Of a stretch of DNA of 64,000 nucleotides, positions 33,136-44,399 are shown one piece after another (within the stretch, counting starts at the first letter, position 1; each line of letters opens with the position of its first letter). This DNA is from Breviolum minutum Mf 1.05b.01 (lineage: Eukaryota; Sar; Dinophyceae; Suessiales; Symbiodiniaceae). The notes beneath the pieces were generated by a model. It saw nothing but the letters and a program-made list of their open reading frames with translations. It searched no databases and was not told the origin of the DNA. The position numbers were made by a program, and so were the translations under genes. The stretch covers positions 111,440 through 175,439 of the forward strand of contig DF239652.1 in assembly GCA_000507305.1 (NCBI GenBank), read 5' to 3'.

Positions 33136-33185
33136 AAAAACACGAGGATGTAATATGTATATATATATATATATAGATGTTTAAA

Positions 33186-33292
33186 CCTCCCCATAAGTAA
33201 CATCACCACCCCCCTACTATCGCCGGAAATGTTTGTTGAGTCGACGATTTTCCGAATTTTTGTCCAGGAGATGTTAGTTCCCTGGAGGTTAT
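33186..33292. repeat. F1-related TIR element
   Basis: AACCTCCCCATAAGTAACAT and ATGTTAGTTCCCTGGAGGTT are the termini; the core GAGTCGACGATTTTCCGAA is shared with the copy at 22173. Confidence 0.7.
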
Positions 33293-33299
33293 TATAGAT

Positions 33300-34150
33300 T
33301 TGAATAGTTTATAGTATTGCACATGTTTGATAGTCACATCATTTGGAAATGCAGTGCTGGGTGGTTGTGGTCTTTTCCCAACAGTCAATGTGTGCCATTC
33401 CCACGGGAATTTGATCACTAGAGTTGTGATTCAACGCGTAAAGTTACTCTCAAAATCTGCCCAATGGCTCCGGTCTTTTGAATGTTTCGTCCCAAATGCA
33501 TTAAGAATGGGCGAGTAAAAATTGAAGAAAAAAAGTCTCCAACTTTTCAGAACTCAGGATTCCTGTATCTTTTCTTCATTTCTCCAAAATGGAACCTCCA
33601 ACTACTTTCCCCATCTACTGGGTGATTTGTGACTTATCGGATTCTGGGGCGTCAAATTAGCTCCGTTCAGAAATGAAGTTTTTCGGCATTTCCGGATATT
33701 TCACAAAGCATGATTTCATCAGGGATTCAAAATTACTTTTATACGACAGATACTCTCGAGTAATCTGACATAGAAAACGGAAATTGCACCACATGTATAT
33801 ATGTATATATTTCATTTCTTGTTGGAACTGGCAGGTTTCGAGTGAGCTATGTTGATTCACTAAGGGGTAGCATATGGCACCTGTTCATCAGGGTGCTTTT
33901 GAAACAAGAAAAACTTATCCGAGCAACATCGACTCGTACCAACTGGGCACATCTGTCATGCAGTAGTCTACATCCAAAAAGTACTCAAGAACTGATGACT
34001 CAGCATCCAATCTCGAAACTTAAAGTCTCTGAGGTTGAAGGTTGAAAGAATTGACAACCTGTCACCTCTACTTTGGTAACATATGCAATCAATTATATCA
34101 ATCTAGTTTTTGTTCCCAGTTTCAGCTCCGCCCAGTCCCTACTGACAAGA
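33300..34150. other. No gene seen
   Basis: Mixed-composition sequence with short frames on both strands; no splice-bounded exon and no further paired repeats noted. Confidence 0.4.
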
Positions 34151-34154
34151 AGGG

Positions 34155-34258
34155 CCCCTACCAGTTCTAAATGGGGTTATTTTCACGCCTATAAATTGCT
34201 TTATTTCAATGGGTTTTGCTGGGATTATTTTCACAACTTTTCACCCCTACAAGTGGAG
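34155..34258. repeat. F5-like element
   Basis: CCCCTACCAGTTCTAAATGG at the left resembles the F5 terminus; the right side (CACCCCTACAAGTGGAG) is a weak inverse. Diverged copy, ending just downstream of the kinase pseudogene. Confidence 0.5.
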
Positions 34259-34263
34259 TTCTT

Positions 34264-35558
34264 TCACCCTACAAAAAGAACTGGAATCTTGGGCCCATCT
34301 TGTAGAGGAGGTGGACAGGCCATGTTCTCAACTCCCAGATGACCGACCTTTTTCATGTCGCTTTGGCCTTTCCAAACTTTACGCAGCTGTGGGGCAGTGT
34401 GGAAATTCTTCAGTGGAAGTCGTCGCAGGTGGGGGGGCACAACTTGCCGACTAAGCAACAAACTCCATTGCATACCATGGAAAAAGGTGAAGCCAGAGAA
34501 ATCTTTGCACTGAGGCCTTTGGTCTGGGCAACGACATAGCAAACGTTCGACCAGTCCTGCGAGGCTGGGGTCAATCTCACATATCTCACTGCAGCCAGGC
34601 GGGCTGTGATCATAAAGGATGGCATTGTAAATGTCGGTGGGCAAATCTTCCTCGTCTGCAAAGGGCAAACGCCCAAAAAGGCATGGTACAGGAAAACCCC
34701 GAAGCTCCACAGGTCTGCGGTGAGCCAATATCCGGCTGCTCCAGGGCCGTCCAAGATTGCAGCCATGCCAAAATCAATGACTTCAGATAGCCACGCTCAT
34801 CAACCAAGAAGTTGGACCCTTTCAGGTCAAAGTGTCCGATGCTGAGGCTGCGCAAATGCTGAAGCGCAAGCGCTATGCAGGCTGCATAGAAACGAACCTC
34901 TTCAAGACTCAGACATATAAACTCTTCCAGCTCCCCGCCCAAAACAATTTCTGTGACAAGATAATCCTGGCTGCCCATGCGAAGACTTGCGAGCATCTGC
35001 AGAATGTATGGGTGGCCATGCCCTGACAAAACCTGGAGAATCTTTGCCTTAATTGTTTGAATCGTTCATGGTTTTGGCTGCACAAAGCGACCCTCGGAAA
35101 GTGGCTTTTTACACAACGCCAAATGCACGACCCAACTCCTCCTGCAACGCTAACTCATCAGGTTTCCCCCCACCATGACTGCGCTGCGACAGCAGCAAGG
35201 TAGGCAAACAACGGGATGACGCGCGAGCTTTGCTGCGGGCCTTCAGATGTGGCTTCAGCACCCGTTTCAGCCGGGGGCGCTGAGCATGAAACTCAACCGG
35301 CGGGCAGGATACCAGCGCAAAGGAATCCAGCAACTTCCAAGCGCCCAGCACTCCAAACCCAGCAGAGGCTACCAAACAAGCAGCCGGAACAAACACAGAG
35401 CTTGCAGTTGCGAGCGCTGCTGCTACTGTGGTGGCGGGCGCTGCTGTGCCCCCAGCTGCTGCAATGGCTGTTGCAAAGGATGCCGAAGCACTTCCACCCT
35501 TCACTCCAACATTGATCCCGAAACATAAGCCAGCAAGGCTTGCACCAAACGGATCCAT
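34264..35558 (-). pseudogene. Broken, intronless protein-kinase copy
   Basis: Once a serine/threonine-type protein kinase. The N-terminal 149 codons (from 35558) are alanine-rich and end LGRAFGVV, the glycine loop with one residue lost. An in-frame TAA follows at 35109-35111, then KATFRG and CAAKTM (the ATP-lysine motif), a second TAA at 35049-35051, and a frameshift into HPYILQML, YLVTEIVLGGELEEF and the catalytic-loop motif HFDLKGSN (HRD arginine replaced by F). A one-base shift near 34782 leads to IDFGMAAI. The activation segment with the APE motif is missing; next come ADLWSFGVFLYHAFLG, another one-base shift near 34667, and the C-lobe with CPDQRP and VVPPHLR. The C-terminal pattern recalls AGC kinases. 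The lack of introns where neighbouring genes have many suggests a retrocopy, though no poly-A tail was seen. Confidence 0.85.
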
Positions 35559-35761
35559 TGCAGCCAGCGGGAAGAGCTGAATTCGCCTTCTATCAAGTCT
35601 CGCTTGAAACTTGAATTGTACCTACATCTGTAGCCATGTTTGATTCCCCAATATTCCGCACAATGAAACTACTCAAAGGGTAACTCTGACTGACACCTGC
35701 ACTTTGCACCAAAAGCACGTAAGCACTTTATGTATTTATGCTCCACTTTGTTCCACTTCAG

Positions 35762-35957
35762 CAATTTGTTTGACGTCTATGGTTTGCACACAAAACAACA
35801 CCAATATCCTGACAAAGTGCGCATTGATCAACAGGTGTTGACAGACTTTCACCAACTGATTCAGATGGTCAAATGGCCAAAAAAGCGACGGGATACCTTT
35901 TTGTCGGCTTGGTTCATCTCTGGACTTGCAAACCATCTAAAAACTCCAACATTTCAA
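35762..35957 (+). CDS. Internal exon, product unknown
   Basis: Acceptor TTCCACTTCAG and donor GTAAGT, both canonical, enclose 196 nt (entry phase 2, exit phase 0). It reads NLFDVYGLHTKQHQYPD, KVRIDQQVLTDFHQLIQ, MVKWPKKRRDTFLSAW and FISGLANHLKTPTFQ. It lies just upstream of the kinase relic on the opposite strand. One of the clearest exons in the window, but the family is not recognised. Confidence 0.7.
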
Positions 35958-35989
35958 GTAAGTCCTTGACGGATGTTGCATCGTCCATG

Positions 35990-36430
35990 CAGGCAGAAGA
36001 GCCACTTGCGACTCCCACTTGGGGTCACGACTAGTGGGGGTCACTGACGACTCGAAAATTGGGTCACTTGTACCTAGTGGACTCTTCAAGGGTAACACTT
36101 TTAGGGTTAAGATCGGGGCCCCCAAAAGGGGACTTGGGGTTTAGGGGTGGGACTTGTTTGGGGACAACCTTGATGAGATTTGGGGACAACTCTTTAGGCT
36201 TTGGGGGCTGGGACAAGGGGACTTGGGGTTTAGGGGTGGGACACATGGTTCCTACAATCCTGATAGGTCAGCTTTGGCTTGTGAGAAGAGCACAACAGAC
36301 CCAACTCTTCTTGTGCAGGCCGCTTGAGCTGAAAAAAATGAGGCACAAGATGTGTCAAGACCAAGATCATCGTAAAAATCCAAGGTCACAAACCATGTCC
36401 ATTGAGATGAAGGCATCCAAGCGCAAAAAA
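35990..36430. repeat. GGGGTTTAGGGG-type imperfect repeats
   Basis: GGGACTTGGGGTTTAGGGG occurs twice (about 36130 and 36218) with several shorter GGGGAC and TTGGGG variants between. G-rich on the plus strand. Not a clean telomere array. No exon called. Confidence 0.6.
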
Positions 36431-36615
36431 ACATCCATCAAGCATTGCATTAGTCCCATTTTTGGAGTTACAGGGGATCCAGATTGGGAGTTACAAGCGA
36501 CCTAACTTTGGAGGTACAAGCGACCCCTCGCCCGTCCATGCATCCCTTTAAATCCGCAAATCACCATCACTTCCCAGATCATTCGTGATGCTTTGGAATG
36601 ACGGGTTGCAAACGA

Positions 36616-36757
<142 letters not shown>

Positions 36758-38206
36758 TCTTCTACCCATCCAATGAATAACATAATTCCCCATTAGCACC
36801 TTGGTGAAGTTGCCTACATAGAAGTTGTCTCGTACCTGGGCAGGAAGTCCAACAACAACAAAAAAAAATGTCTCAGTGTCTTCCAAAATCCAGGGGACCA
36901 ACAATCCACTAACCCTTACTTGCAGATATGAAACAAACCCTCGGATACTTTCCCTTGAATCCTGGTTGGTTCATAGGGATCCTTATAATGGTTTATTACA
37001 ATCCCCACATAACTGGGTAGTATTTCCCCATATTTATACACTAAACAACCAGAGGTTTTTCCTTGCTCACTTGAAGATACGAAGATTTTAATCTACCCTC
37101 ATTCGTGAAACCGGTTCAAAAAACACATAGTAATTTCACTACTGTTCATGCTCAGAACTCCCCCTAACATTTGTGTCTAAAAACACAGATGTTTCTCACC
37201 AACCAAGTTCTTGAGAGTTTGAGATACGCAAACTAGCAATTTAAAGGGTTTGCCTTTTCCATTGTTGGTCATATTTTGGGCCCGGCCCAAACACTGCAGC
37301 AGTGGATAATGAAGGTTAATGAAGGTCTCGTAGTTTAAAATAGTGATGATTATCTTGGGTTTAGGATTGCCCCTATGAAAAAAATTTAACTTCGGTGAAA
37401 AACCCGTTTCAAAGGTTCATTGTTGAGATACACCTGGAATCTCCTATAGCTGCTATGGTGAAAATGGATGCAACATCTTTGTAAACATGAAGCTCTCCAT
37501 CCCGAGATGGTCAAATCCTTGTTGGTATCCCCGGCCTGAAGGTTTAGTTCGGGGGCCCTTCATAAAAATGAACAGATTTTTTTTTTCACTGGCATCGTGG
37601 GTGGGGGATACCCCCTCTCGGTATATACAATTCCCCCAAATACCCAAGCCATCATTTGGATACTTTGGGCCCTAAAGTAGTCATGACCTCTTTTAAGACA
37701 GAACCTATTTAAAACAAAGATATTATAAGGACCAAACGACCCAACAAAAAAAAAAATCTTCAGATTTCCAAACAACCACCTTTTGGATGTATAAAAACCT
37801 TGTAAATAATACGATAAACTACCAACCTCAACTGGTTTGAAATCGCCCGGATTTCTGAAGTTTCTCCATTTTCAACTTTTTTTAAAATCATCACCTCTTG
37901 AAGCTCCTCCTCCATGGGTGCCTATCACCGGATCACCGGACAGGTAAGCACTACCAAGGAAATCTTCAACACTACCAAGGGGCATCCCCCCCAACCAAAA
38001 TTCATGGTTTTCATGGAAAAAAAAGGGATGTTCCTTTCAAATCACCTAAATTTGATGATTTAAATTTGGGAGGTTTATTCGATTGAAAGGAGTGTTTTGG
38101 AAATGTGTCTACCTGCAACTCATGTCTGCTCAATGGTAAATATGAAGCTACCAATCGACTTGAGATTGTCAAAGATGTACACCAAAAATGTGTAACACCA
38201 TCTACC

Positions 38207-38302
38207 CTCCAGGGAACTAGCATATCCGACCTTGGTAAAAGGAAAATCATCTTCAAAAGTACCTTTGGGAAAAGGATATGTTGGTTCCCAGGAGGGCAAC
38301 CA
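38207..38302. repeat. F1-related TIR element (unit 1)
   Basis: ACCCTCCAGGGAACTAGCAT and ATGTTGGTTCCCAGGAGGG are the inverted termini. The orthologous copy in unit 2 is at 48707-48802. Confidence 0.8.
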
Positions 38303-38614
38303 ACTGATGGCATCCACTAGAATTCTGCTGCAAAAATTCCATCTTGAACTGTCACCAGGTTTGGTCGGGGGTTTCAAAAAAGCAGCCGATTTTGAGAATT
38401 CAGTTGGCTCCAATGGTTTGTTCACCAAAGTGTTCGCAAAAAACAAATTGAAAAATCTGAGGAGTTTGCTCAAGAAGTTCTGTTCCAATCCACAAATGCT
38501 TGGAACTCCCTGTTGTGTAAGAAACAAAACCAACCAGCGATTGCAGGGGTGTCAAGCTACAAGTTACGGACTAAATCCACCAAAAGCATTGTAAAAGAAG
38601 TGAAAGAATGATCC

Positions 38615-38722
38615 TGTTAATGGTTCAGAAATCCGGCGATCACCAGTTGAGGTTGGTAGTTTATCCCATTATTTCTCGGTTTTATACATCCGAGGTGGTT
38701 GTTTGGTATTTCTTCCATCAAC
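38615..38722. repeat. F7 TIR element (unit 1)
   Basis: GTTAATGGTTCAGAAATCCG at the left, ATTTCTTCCATCAAC at the right; the unit 2 counterpart at 49113-49216 retains GTTGATGG. Confidence 0.75.
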
Positions 38723-39439
38723 TGTCTCATTGAAAGCAAATGGAATTGGGAAACCACAAATGATCTGATTATTCATCTGAAGCAGAATTTGGATTTCAAG
38801 GTGTAAGGGTGTTCCATGTACCAGGTCATTGTAGATTACTAGAGGATTGTAACACAAGAACATACTTGCCGTTTCAAAGTATGTTTTTTTTCGCTCCCCG
38901 TAGATATTGAAGAAAGGTCGTCACTGCGAAAAGGATTTCCCAAGAGTGATCTGAGTGATCATCCAGTTCTTGCTATTCATTCTGAAGGAGCATGGCTAAT
39001 GGCTATGGTTCCATAAAGGAATACAGGCTCTGGTTTCGCTTCAATGATAGACAATAGAGCTGAAACATATTGAAACGCTTCTGGAAAGGGCGAAGTTTTT
39101 GTATCTCTCAAACAAACGCCAACAAAAAACTACCAGAGATCCAAGACAACCATGAAATCCATTTTGTGTTGGAAATGACATGACTCATGGCAGCATGAGT
39201 CAAAACGGATGGTGTTCACAAAGCAAGCTCGGATTCCACGTCATGGATGTGGATCCCACCTGGATGGGGACCCCAAAAACCACCGCGGCCGGGCCCCCGA
39301 TATATGCTCTAGAACCAACAGCTACACGGCAGCGAAAAACTGCAGGTTCGCCACGTGACTGCAGGTTCGCTCTCTTGGTCTGCAAGTTGAAATTTCACCA
39401 AAAAAATCAACAAAAAAAGACAGTGGACAGAACAGTTGT

Positions 39440-39542
39440 CTAGTTGGTGGTTTCAACCCATTTGAAAAATATGCTCGTCAAATTGAATTATTTCCCCAGG
39501 AATCGGGATGAAAATAAGAAATAATTAGTCCCCACTACCTAG
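39440..39542. mobile_element. F2 TIR element with 9-bp target-site duplication (unit 1)
   Basis: CTAGTTGGTGGTTTCAACCC opens, CCACTACCTAG closes. The direct repeat AACAGTTGT flanks it at 39431-39439 and 39543-39551. The same element and the same repeat occur in unit 2. Confidence 0.85.
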
Positions 39543-40244
39543 AACAGTTGTCGTCTTTTTCTCGGCATCAGCCTTTTTTCATTTCTCAGCTGTTGAGGTG
39601 AGTCTCACCAAGTGTTCTAGTTCAATCCGCTTGTCGATGAGTTTTCGTCTCAAATCTGTGTTTCCAATTTGTTCTTCTCGTGTTGGTTGCGGTTTTGAAA
39701 CTGCAGGTGATGAAGTGTTCTTCAAAAATCAAAACACCGGCCAAGAACCAAAAGACCTTTCCTGTCTACCACTGCTGCTCTTGGCGGCTGCTCCATCCTC
39801 AATTGCGTGCCGGCCAGAAGCAGTAAAAACATTCCGCAATGACAAAAAGCATCAAAATGCAGTCAAATTGAAAGAAAGTGCGTGGTGGTTAAGTGGGGTC
39901 CTAATTTGAGTTTCACATTTGGAGCACAGTATCAATTCAAAGGATTCAGTCACAAAACTTGAAGACATCACCAACCAATATGCAACAAGCGGACGAGAAT
40001 ATATTTCCTGTTTCAGCATCTCTTTTCTGACCTTTGGAAGGAACATCTCTCACCCCAAAAAAAAATCGAAGATCCGCCTGGCGTGTGCCCTGGTGTGCGA
40101 AGGATGTTTTCAGCACGAGGTCTCCAGAAGGAATGACCTGAGTCTGAAGATCATGGTCCAGTGAATTGACATGACTGGTCTTTGGAGTCAATGCCATGAG
40201 TTAATCGCAGAAACTTCGAAAAACAAAAGAAAAGGAATGATGAC

Positions 40245-40437
40245 CTTGGCATATTGCTAAGTTTCGTGGCTGTGCCATTTTTTCCAATTTCATGGCGTCG
40301 TTCCGAGTTTCGAAACAGCCCTCAGAAGGACGAGTAAATTTGGTCCACCAAAGGCCATACTGTATGTAATTCGGAACAAACATATAATTTACAGCAGGAA
40401 GCCACTGCTTGCCCAAGTCCAAAGTGCCGGTTTCTGC
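40245..40437 (-). CDS. Candidate exon downstream of the 670-residue ORF
   Basis: Acceptor CAGTTTTAG, then a 64-codon frame ETGTLDLGKQWLPAVN, YMFVPNYIQYGLWWTK, FTRPSEGCFETRNDAM and LEKMAQPRNLAICQ, to a GTCATC donor. It may be the next exon of the gene at 40537 if that gene splices out before its TAG, using a GTGAGG close to its acidic tail. Otherwise it is a separate exon. Unrecognised. Confidence 0.4.
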
Positions 40438-40536
40438 CTAAAACTGGCATTCAAGCAGGCTACCGCAAAAAGCGACTACCAGCAGCATGGCCACATTGCA
40501 AGGGCGTAGTAACTTCTTCTTGGCCCAGCTGGACAT

Positions 40537-42549
40537 CTAGCATCTGGGTGAGGAGGCCTCCTCACTATCTTCACTATCTGATTCGGAACGAACATCCTGT
40601 TCACTTTCCGACACAGACACATATGAGCCACCCTCTTCGTCAGACACATCTGACTCACCTGGACGAAGCCCGAAGACAGCCGCGGACACCTGGCTATCGC
40701 TGGCACTGGGGCAGAACTTGTCTGGTGGTTTCCGCAATTCGCTTCCATCAGGCACGGCCTTCTCCACAGATTTGGCCACATCCATCAGCATCTGCATCCA
40801 GGAATCCGAAGCGTGTTGCACAGTAAAAGACAGGTGTGGATAATCTTCCGAATGTGGGCAGCGAACTAACATCTCAACTATCTTGTTTGCCACAACAAGC
40901 GCTTCCCGTTTTGTGTGGAAGTGGAAATACAACTTTGCTGATTTTGAAAGAATGAGTTGCCAACCACCCTTTTGTGGTTGCAATTTATGTACTGCTATTT
41001 CTGCACTTGCATCAATCAACAGCTGCTTCAAACTCGCCAGTGGCAGCTTATCCCTCCGAACTTTCAAGGGAAAATCTGTTTTTGCCGGGATGTTTATCAA
41101 TTCACCAGGGCAGCCTTTTGTTTCCTCCAGGACTTGCCCATGGCAATCCGTGATGACATAGGTGCAATCTCGGGGGAGTTCCGTAATAGCTTCCTTGAGG
41201 ACAGTAGGCCAACGGTCGAACTCAATGACGGTGCCAGCAGACTCAATGGTGGCGCCAGCGGCACCTAACACTGGCTCAGCAAAATTCCAAACCTTCAACC
41301 AAGGATATTTCGGCTTCAATTCTTCCTTTGCTTTTTTATACTCTTCCTTCACCGAATCGAAATGCTCCCTACGGTTCGCAAGCTTGCGGATACCGCCTTC
41401 TGATTCACTGTCCAGCATGGCATCTATCAAAACAGCAAGTAACTTCAGCTGCCCTGACTCCACCAGTATGGGCTGTAGTTTGTTCAGTTGTTTCAAAGCC
41501 AAGTCAGCCAAGTCAGCCAAGCCGGCGCTTGACTGATCGGTACTGAACATAGACGCAAGTTGTTCCAAAGCCAAGCAACAAGCCAAACCCGAGCTTGACT
41601 GATCTCCACTGCCTCTGTATCTCAAGACTCGGCGTAACATATACGTGAGTTTTTCCAAAGCCAAGCAAGCCAAGCCCGAGCTTGACTGATCTATACTGTC
41701 TCTGTATCTTAAGACTCGGCGTAACATAGACGCGAGCCGCTTCGATGCTTTGAGGGGGTCGTCCAATTCACAGTAGATCTTGACTTGATCAAAGAGACTT
41801 TTCAAAGTGTCCCTGACTGGCCGGAAATTGGTCGACAGATTGCACCAGGTCTCTGAATCTGCCGGTTTGAATTTGAAAATTAGCACGTTGCTGACTTCCC
41901 GGTAGATTTTTTTTGCCTTATCCCACACAAGTGCATCCACCATCACACGCTCTGATGTAAGTAGTGCATGCGCAAGGTATTTCTTCTTCACACTTAGGGG
42001 AAGCTGAACGGAGCCCTCGGCAACATCCTTTCGAGTCCACCGGACCGTCTTCAAGTGATGTTGTAGCCTTCTCTTAGGTCCTCGCAAGATCTCCTCACCA
42101 TAATCAATCCCACCTGGCTCATTTTGGCGTATCAAAACACGCGGAATCCACTCCTCATAATGCTGCCTGATGCAATCGGGCACTATAAAGAACTCATCCT
42201 GGTACCTTGGGATGTCTGGGAAATCCTCCAGGAGCTCTTGTACCGCTTCTTGCATAGGTATGGAATCTCTCCAATCGAGCTCGGGAGGCCAACCGGCCAG
42301 GCAACCTTGTTTTCTCCTCACTCTCCGGATTCTTCTGTAGGCTTTCTTCCACTCCTCGTTTACACCTGCCTTCAACTCCAAAAAGACCGCACCTTTCTTT
42401 TCCACTCGTGATGCCAAACGCTGCACAAGGTCGGCTGCCTCCTCGGCAGCTGCTTCCTGCGATGTTGCTTTTAGCTCGACCACCTCCATGGCATCCATGT
42501 CGGAAAAGAAAGGCACGTGCTGGAGCTTGCAGCTGCCATAGACGAGCAT
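40537..42549 (-). CDS. Large single-exon ORF, 670 residues, unknown function
   Basis: The longest clean reading frame in the window. The first AUG (42547-42549) starts MLVYGSCKLQHV; the frame stays open 27 codons further upstream to a TGA, so the exon may extend by splicing. An early region is charged and helical (EEAADLVQRLASRVE, EEWKKAYRRIRRVRR). In the middle are three diverged tandem units built on MLRRVLRYRxSxDQSSSG and LACLALEKL. The C-terminal 50 residues form an acidic-serine tail (SESDSEDSEEASS). No catalytic motif, signal peptide or membrane span was seen. It lies in the part of duplication unit 1 that unit 2 lacks. Its function cannot be named. Confidence 0.75.
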   Translation of the reverse strand: MLVYGSCKLQHVPFFSDMDAMEVVELKATSQEAAAEEAADLVQRLASRVEKKGAVFLELKAGVNEEWKKAYRRIRRVRRKQGCLAGWPPELDWRDSIPMQEAVQELLEDFPDIPRYQDEFFIVPDCIRQHYEEWIPRVLIRQNEPGGIDYGEEILRGPKRRLQHHLKTVRWTRKDVAEGSVQLPLSVKKKYLAHALLTSERVMVDALVWDKAKKIYREVSNVLIFKFKPADSETWCNLSTNFRPVRDTLKSLFDQVKIYCELDDPLKASKRLASMLRRVLRYRDSIDQSSSGLACLALEKLTYMLRRVLRYRGSGDQSSSGLACCLALEQLASMFSTDQSSAGLADLADLALKQLNKLQPILVESGQLKLLAVLIDAMLDSESEGGIRKLANRREHFDSVKEEYKKAKEELKPKYPWLKVWNFAEPVLGAAGATIESAGTVIEFDRWPTVLKEAITELPRDCTYVITDCHGQVLEETKGCPGELINIPAKTDFPLKVRRDKLPLASLKQLLIDASAEIAVHKLQPQKGGWQLILSKSAKLYFHFHTKREALVVANKIVEMLVRCPHSEDYPHLSFTVQHASDSWMQMLMDVAKSVEKAVPDGSELRKPPDKFCPSASDSQVSAAVFGLRPGESDVSDEEGGSYVSVSESEQDVRSESDSEDSEEASSPRC

Positions 42550-42639
42550 GTTCTCCTTGATGGATTCCTTAGATGTCTTCTGGCTGGCTCCAGGAATCAA
42601 AAAACATTCAGGCAAAACAGAAACTCCCAAGTTTAGAGG

Positions 42640-44020
42640 GATTCAAAAACGCATTCTGAGCAAATGAATCAAAGCATCAGTCACCGAGACAGTCTTGACA
42701 AGCTCCTCCTCTTCAGTCAACAACGGCCTGCTCTCCAAGAATGCATCAGCGCTCAGATCCATGTTGGCGGCGCACTGTTATTCTTTTCAACAAAGAAGAA
42801 ATGCAAACGCGGTCAAGTGTTGTGTACTGGAAGACTGCTGTCATTTGGAAGCTCTTCCTGGAATTGTCAATGTTTGTGGGTAGGAGTGTAAATGTTATCC
42901 ATTTTGCCTTACCCTTGTCTGCGAAACACAAAAAGTAGTAGCATTGATAAGAGCTGTCCTTTCTCAAAAATTGCCTTCAACTTGTGAGCAAATGCTCCTT
43001 CTGCAAGCGCACATTACAGCTCAAGCTCAATGCAACTTCCTCACACAAAATCTCACTTGGTTGTTTTTGTGGTAGGCTTTTTTGGGTAAAACTACTGATT
43101 GAAAGAACAAGGGCAATCACGCAAGACAGAGCACTCCGAAGTTCAGAAAGCAGCGTGGTTGAACTGAAACGATAGCACAACAGGTGCAAACAGAGAGGCA
43201 GGCATATCCATCTCGCATCCGAACCACCTGCGGAAAAATACCACAAAAGCAAGGATCTTGCTGCGACTCACTGCCCTAGTGTAACGAGATTGAATTTGCA
43301 CGCCTTGCCTCCTTCAAATGACAGTGCTTCTTGATTTCACGGACATCTTCCTGCCAGCGAAGCGGGCATCATGTCAACATGTCCCCAAGGCTACAAAAGT
43401 TGACAACAACGACTGTCAAAAGTGCAACTCACATGCGGTCGGAAAGAAAACAAAACCAACAATAGGCCAAGGCCATGGCTCCAAGCCAACCAAAAGGACT
43501 GTTCGTTTGCTCGAAACCCAGCAAACTGACAATTTGTTTGACTCATGTAGATCATGTCATCTTGAAAATGACCAAAATGACCTCCTGGAAAGTGCTAAGA
43601 GTTCACCCTTCCGGATGGAAACATACCCACACAATCATAATCTGGGAAATATAGCAGCTACAATGTAGATCCCTGCCGGAAATGAACACGTGGCACCATC
43701 TACAAATAGGAAAATCATCTTAGAAACCTTCCGATTGGAGGTGCGACACGTTCATTTTGGTGAGGGCACATGAGATTCTATCTTCCCATCTACCAGTTGC
43801 ACCGTTGCACCAGCATAGGTCACCGACAAAAAACACACAGATCCCCGCACCTTGAAACTGCGATGATCAACGCCTCCAAACTTCACCAAAAAAAATGGTA
43901 CCAAAACATGTCGCTTCACGTGAAACACGGGAAACAAATGAACCAGCGAAACATCACTAATCTCAATCACTGAGATTTCAAAAAAAAAACACCCTTTACA
44001 TCCAAGTAAGGAGGTGTGGC
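42640..44020. other. No supported gene
   Basis: Upstream flank of the large ORF. Short open frames on both strands (for example 43318-43668 on plus) lack splice borders and coding composition. Confidence 0.4.
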
Positions 44021-44024
44021 CACA

Positions 44025-44388
44025 TTAGAAGCTGGCATGAGATAGCAACCGATTTAGGTGTGTTTGGTCGTTTTGATCCTCTTGGGTCTCCAAACTGTGC
44101 GACAATCGATCTAGATCGGACTTCTTGAAGCCACAATTCACCGAAATGTCGCCACACCCTGGCAAGAACTGAATCATGTGGGGCGCATTTTGAACACTAG
44201 AGAAACGGTGTTGAAATGGGTGTTGAAATGGTGTCAAACTGGGTGTTGAGGTGACCAAAGACATCCAAAAACTCTGCAAAAAAAAAACACTTTCACTTTT
44301 TAGTGATCTTTAATTGCTCAAGCTTCAAGCTTCAGCTCACCAGTGGTTCCTCGGAAGCTTTTGACTCATGACTGCTCACAACTTTCAT
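44025..44388 (-). CDS. Small two-exon gene, 98 residues, unknown
   Basis: Exon 1 (44341-44388) starts at an ATG and reads MKVVSSHESKASEEPL, then the GTGAGC donor (phase 0). A 67-bp intron ends in a run of T and GCAG. Exon 2 (44025-44273) opens in phase 0: FWMSLVTSTPSLTPFQ, HPFQHRFSSVQNAPHM, QFLPGCGDISVNCGF, KKSDLDRLSHSLETQE and NRLLSHASF, then TAA. Both splice sites are strong and the phases agree. The start is provisional; an upstream exon is possible. No family recognised. Absent from duplication unit 2. Confidence 0.6.
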
Positions 44389-44399
44389 TGATCGGAGTG

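Larger units (their letters stand above)
36830..40240. other. Duplicated non-coding block with several TIR elements
   Basis: No splice-bounded exon was identified in this part of unit 1. It carries F7-like copies (37755-37870, 38615-38722), an F1-related copy (38207-38302) and an F2 copy (39440-39542). All recur at the matching places of unit 2, so they predate the duplication. Confidence 0.6.

Noticed and set aside
34264-34728. Kinase C-lobe as an independent intact gene
   Set aside because: Its apparent start lies in a shifted frame; alignment with the upstream frames shows it is the tail of the broken kinase.
35620-35650. Spliced-leader-like TCTGTAGCCATGTTT
   Set aside because: It shares only about a dozen bases with the dinoflagellate spliced leader and lies on the strand opposite to the kinase relic; likely chance.
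36120-36250. GGGGTTTAGGGG repeats as telomere sequence
   Set aside because: Units are long, irregular and few; no true telomeric array.
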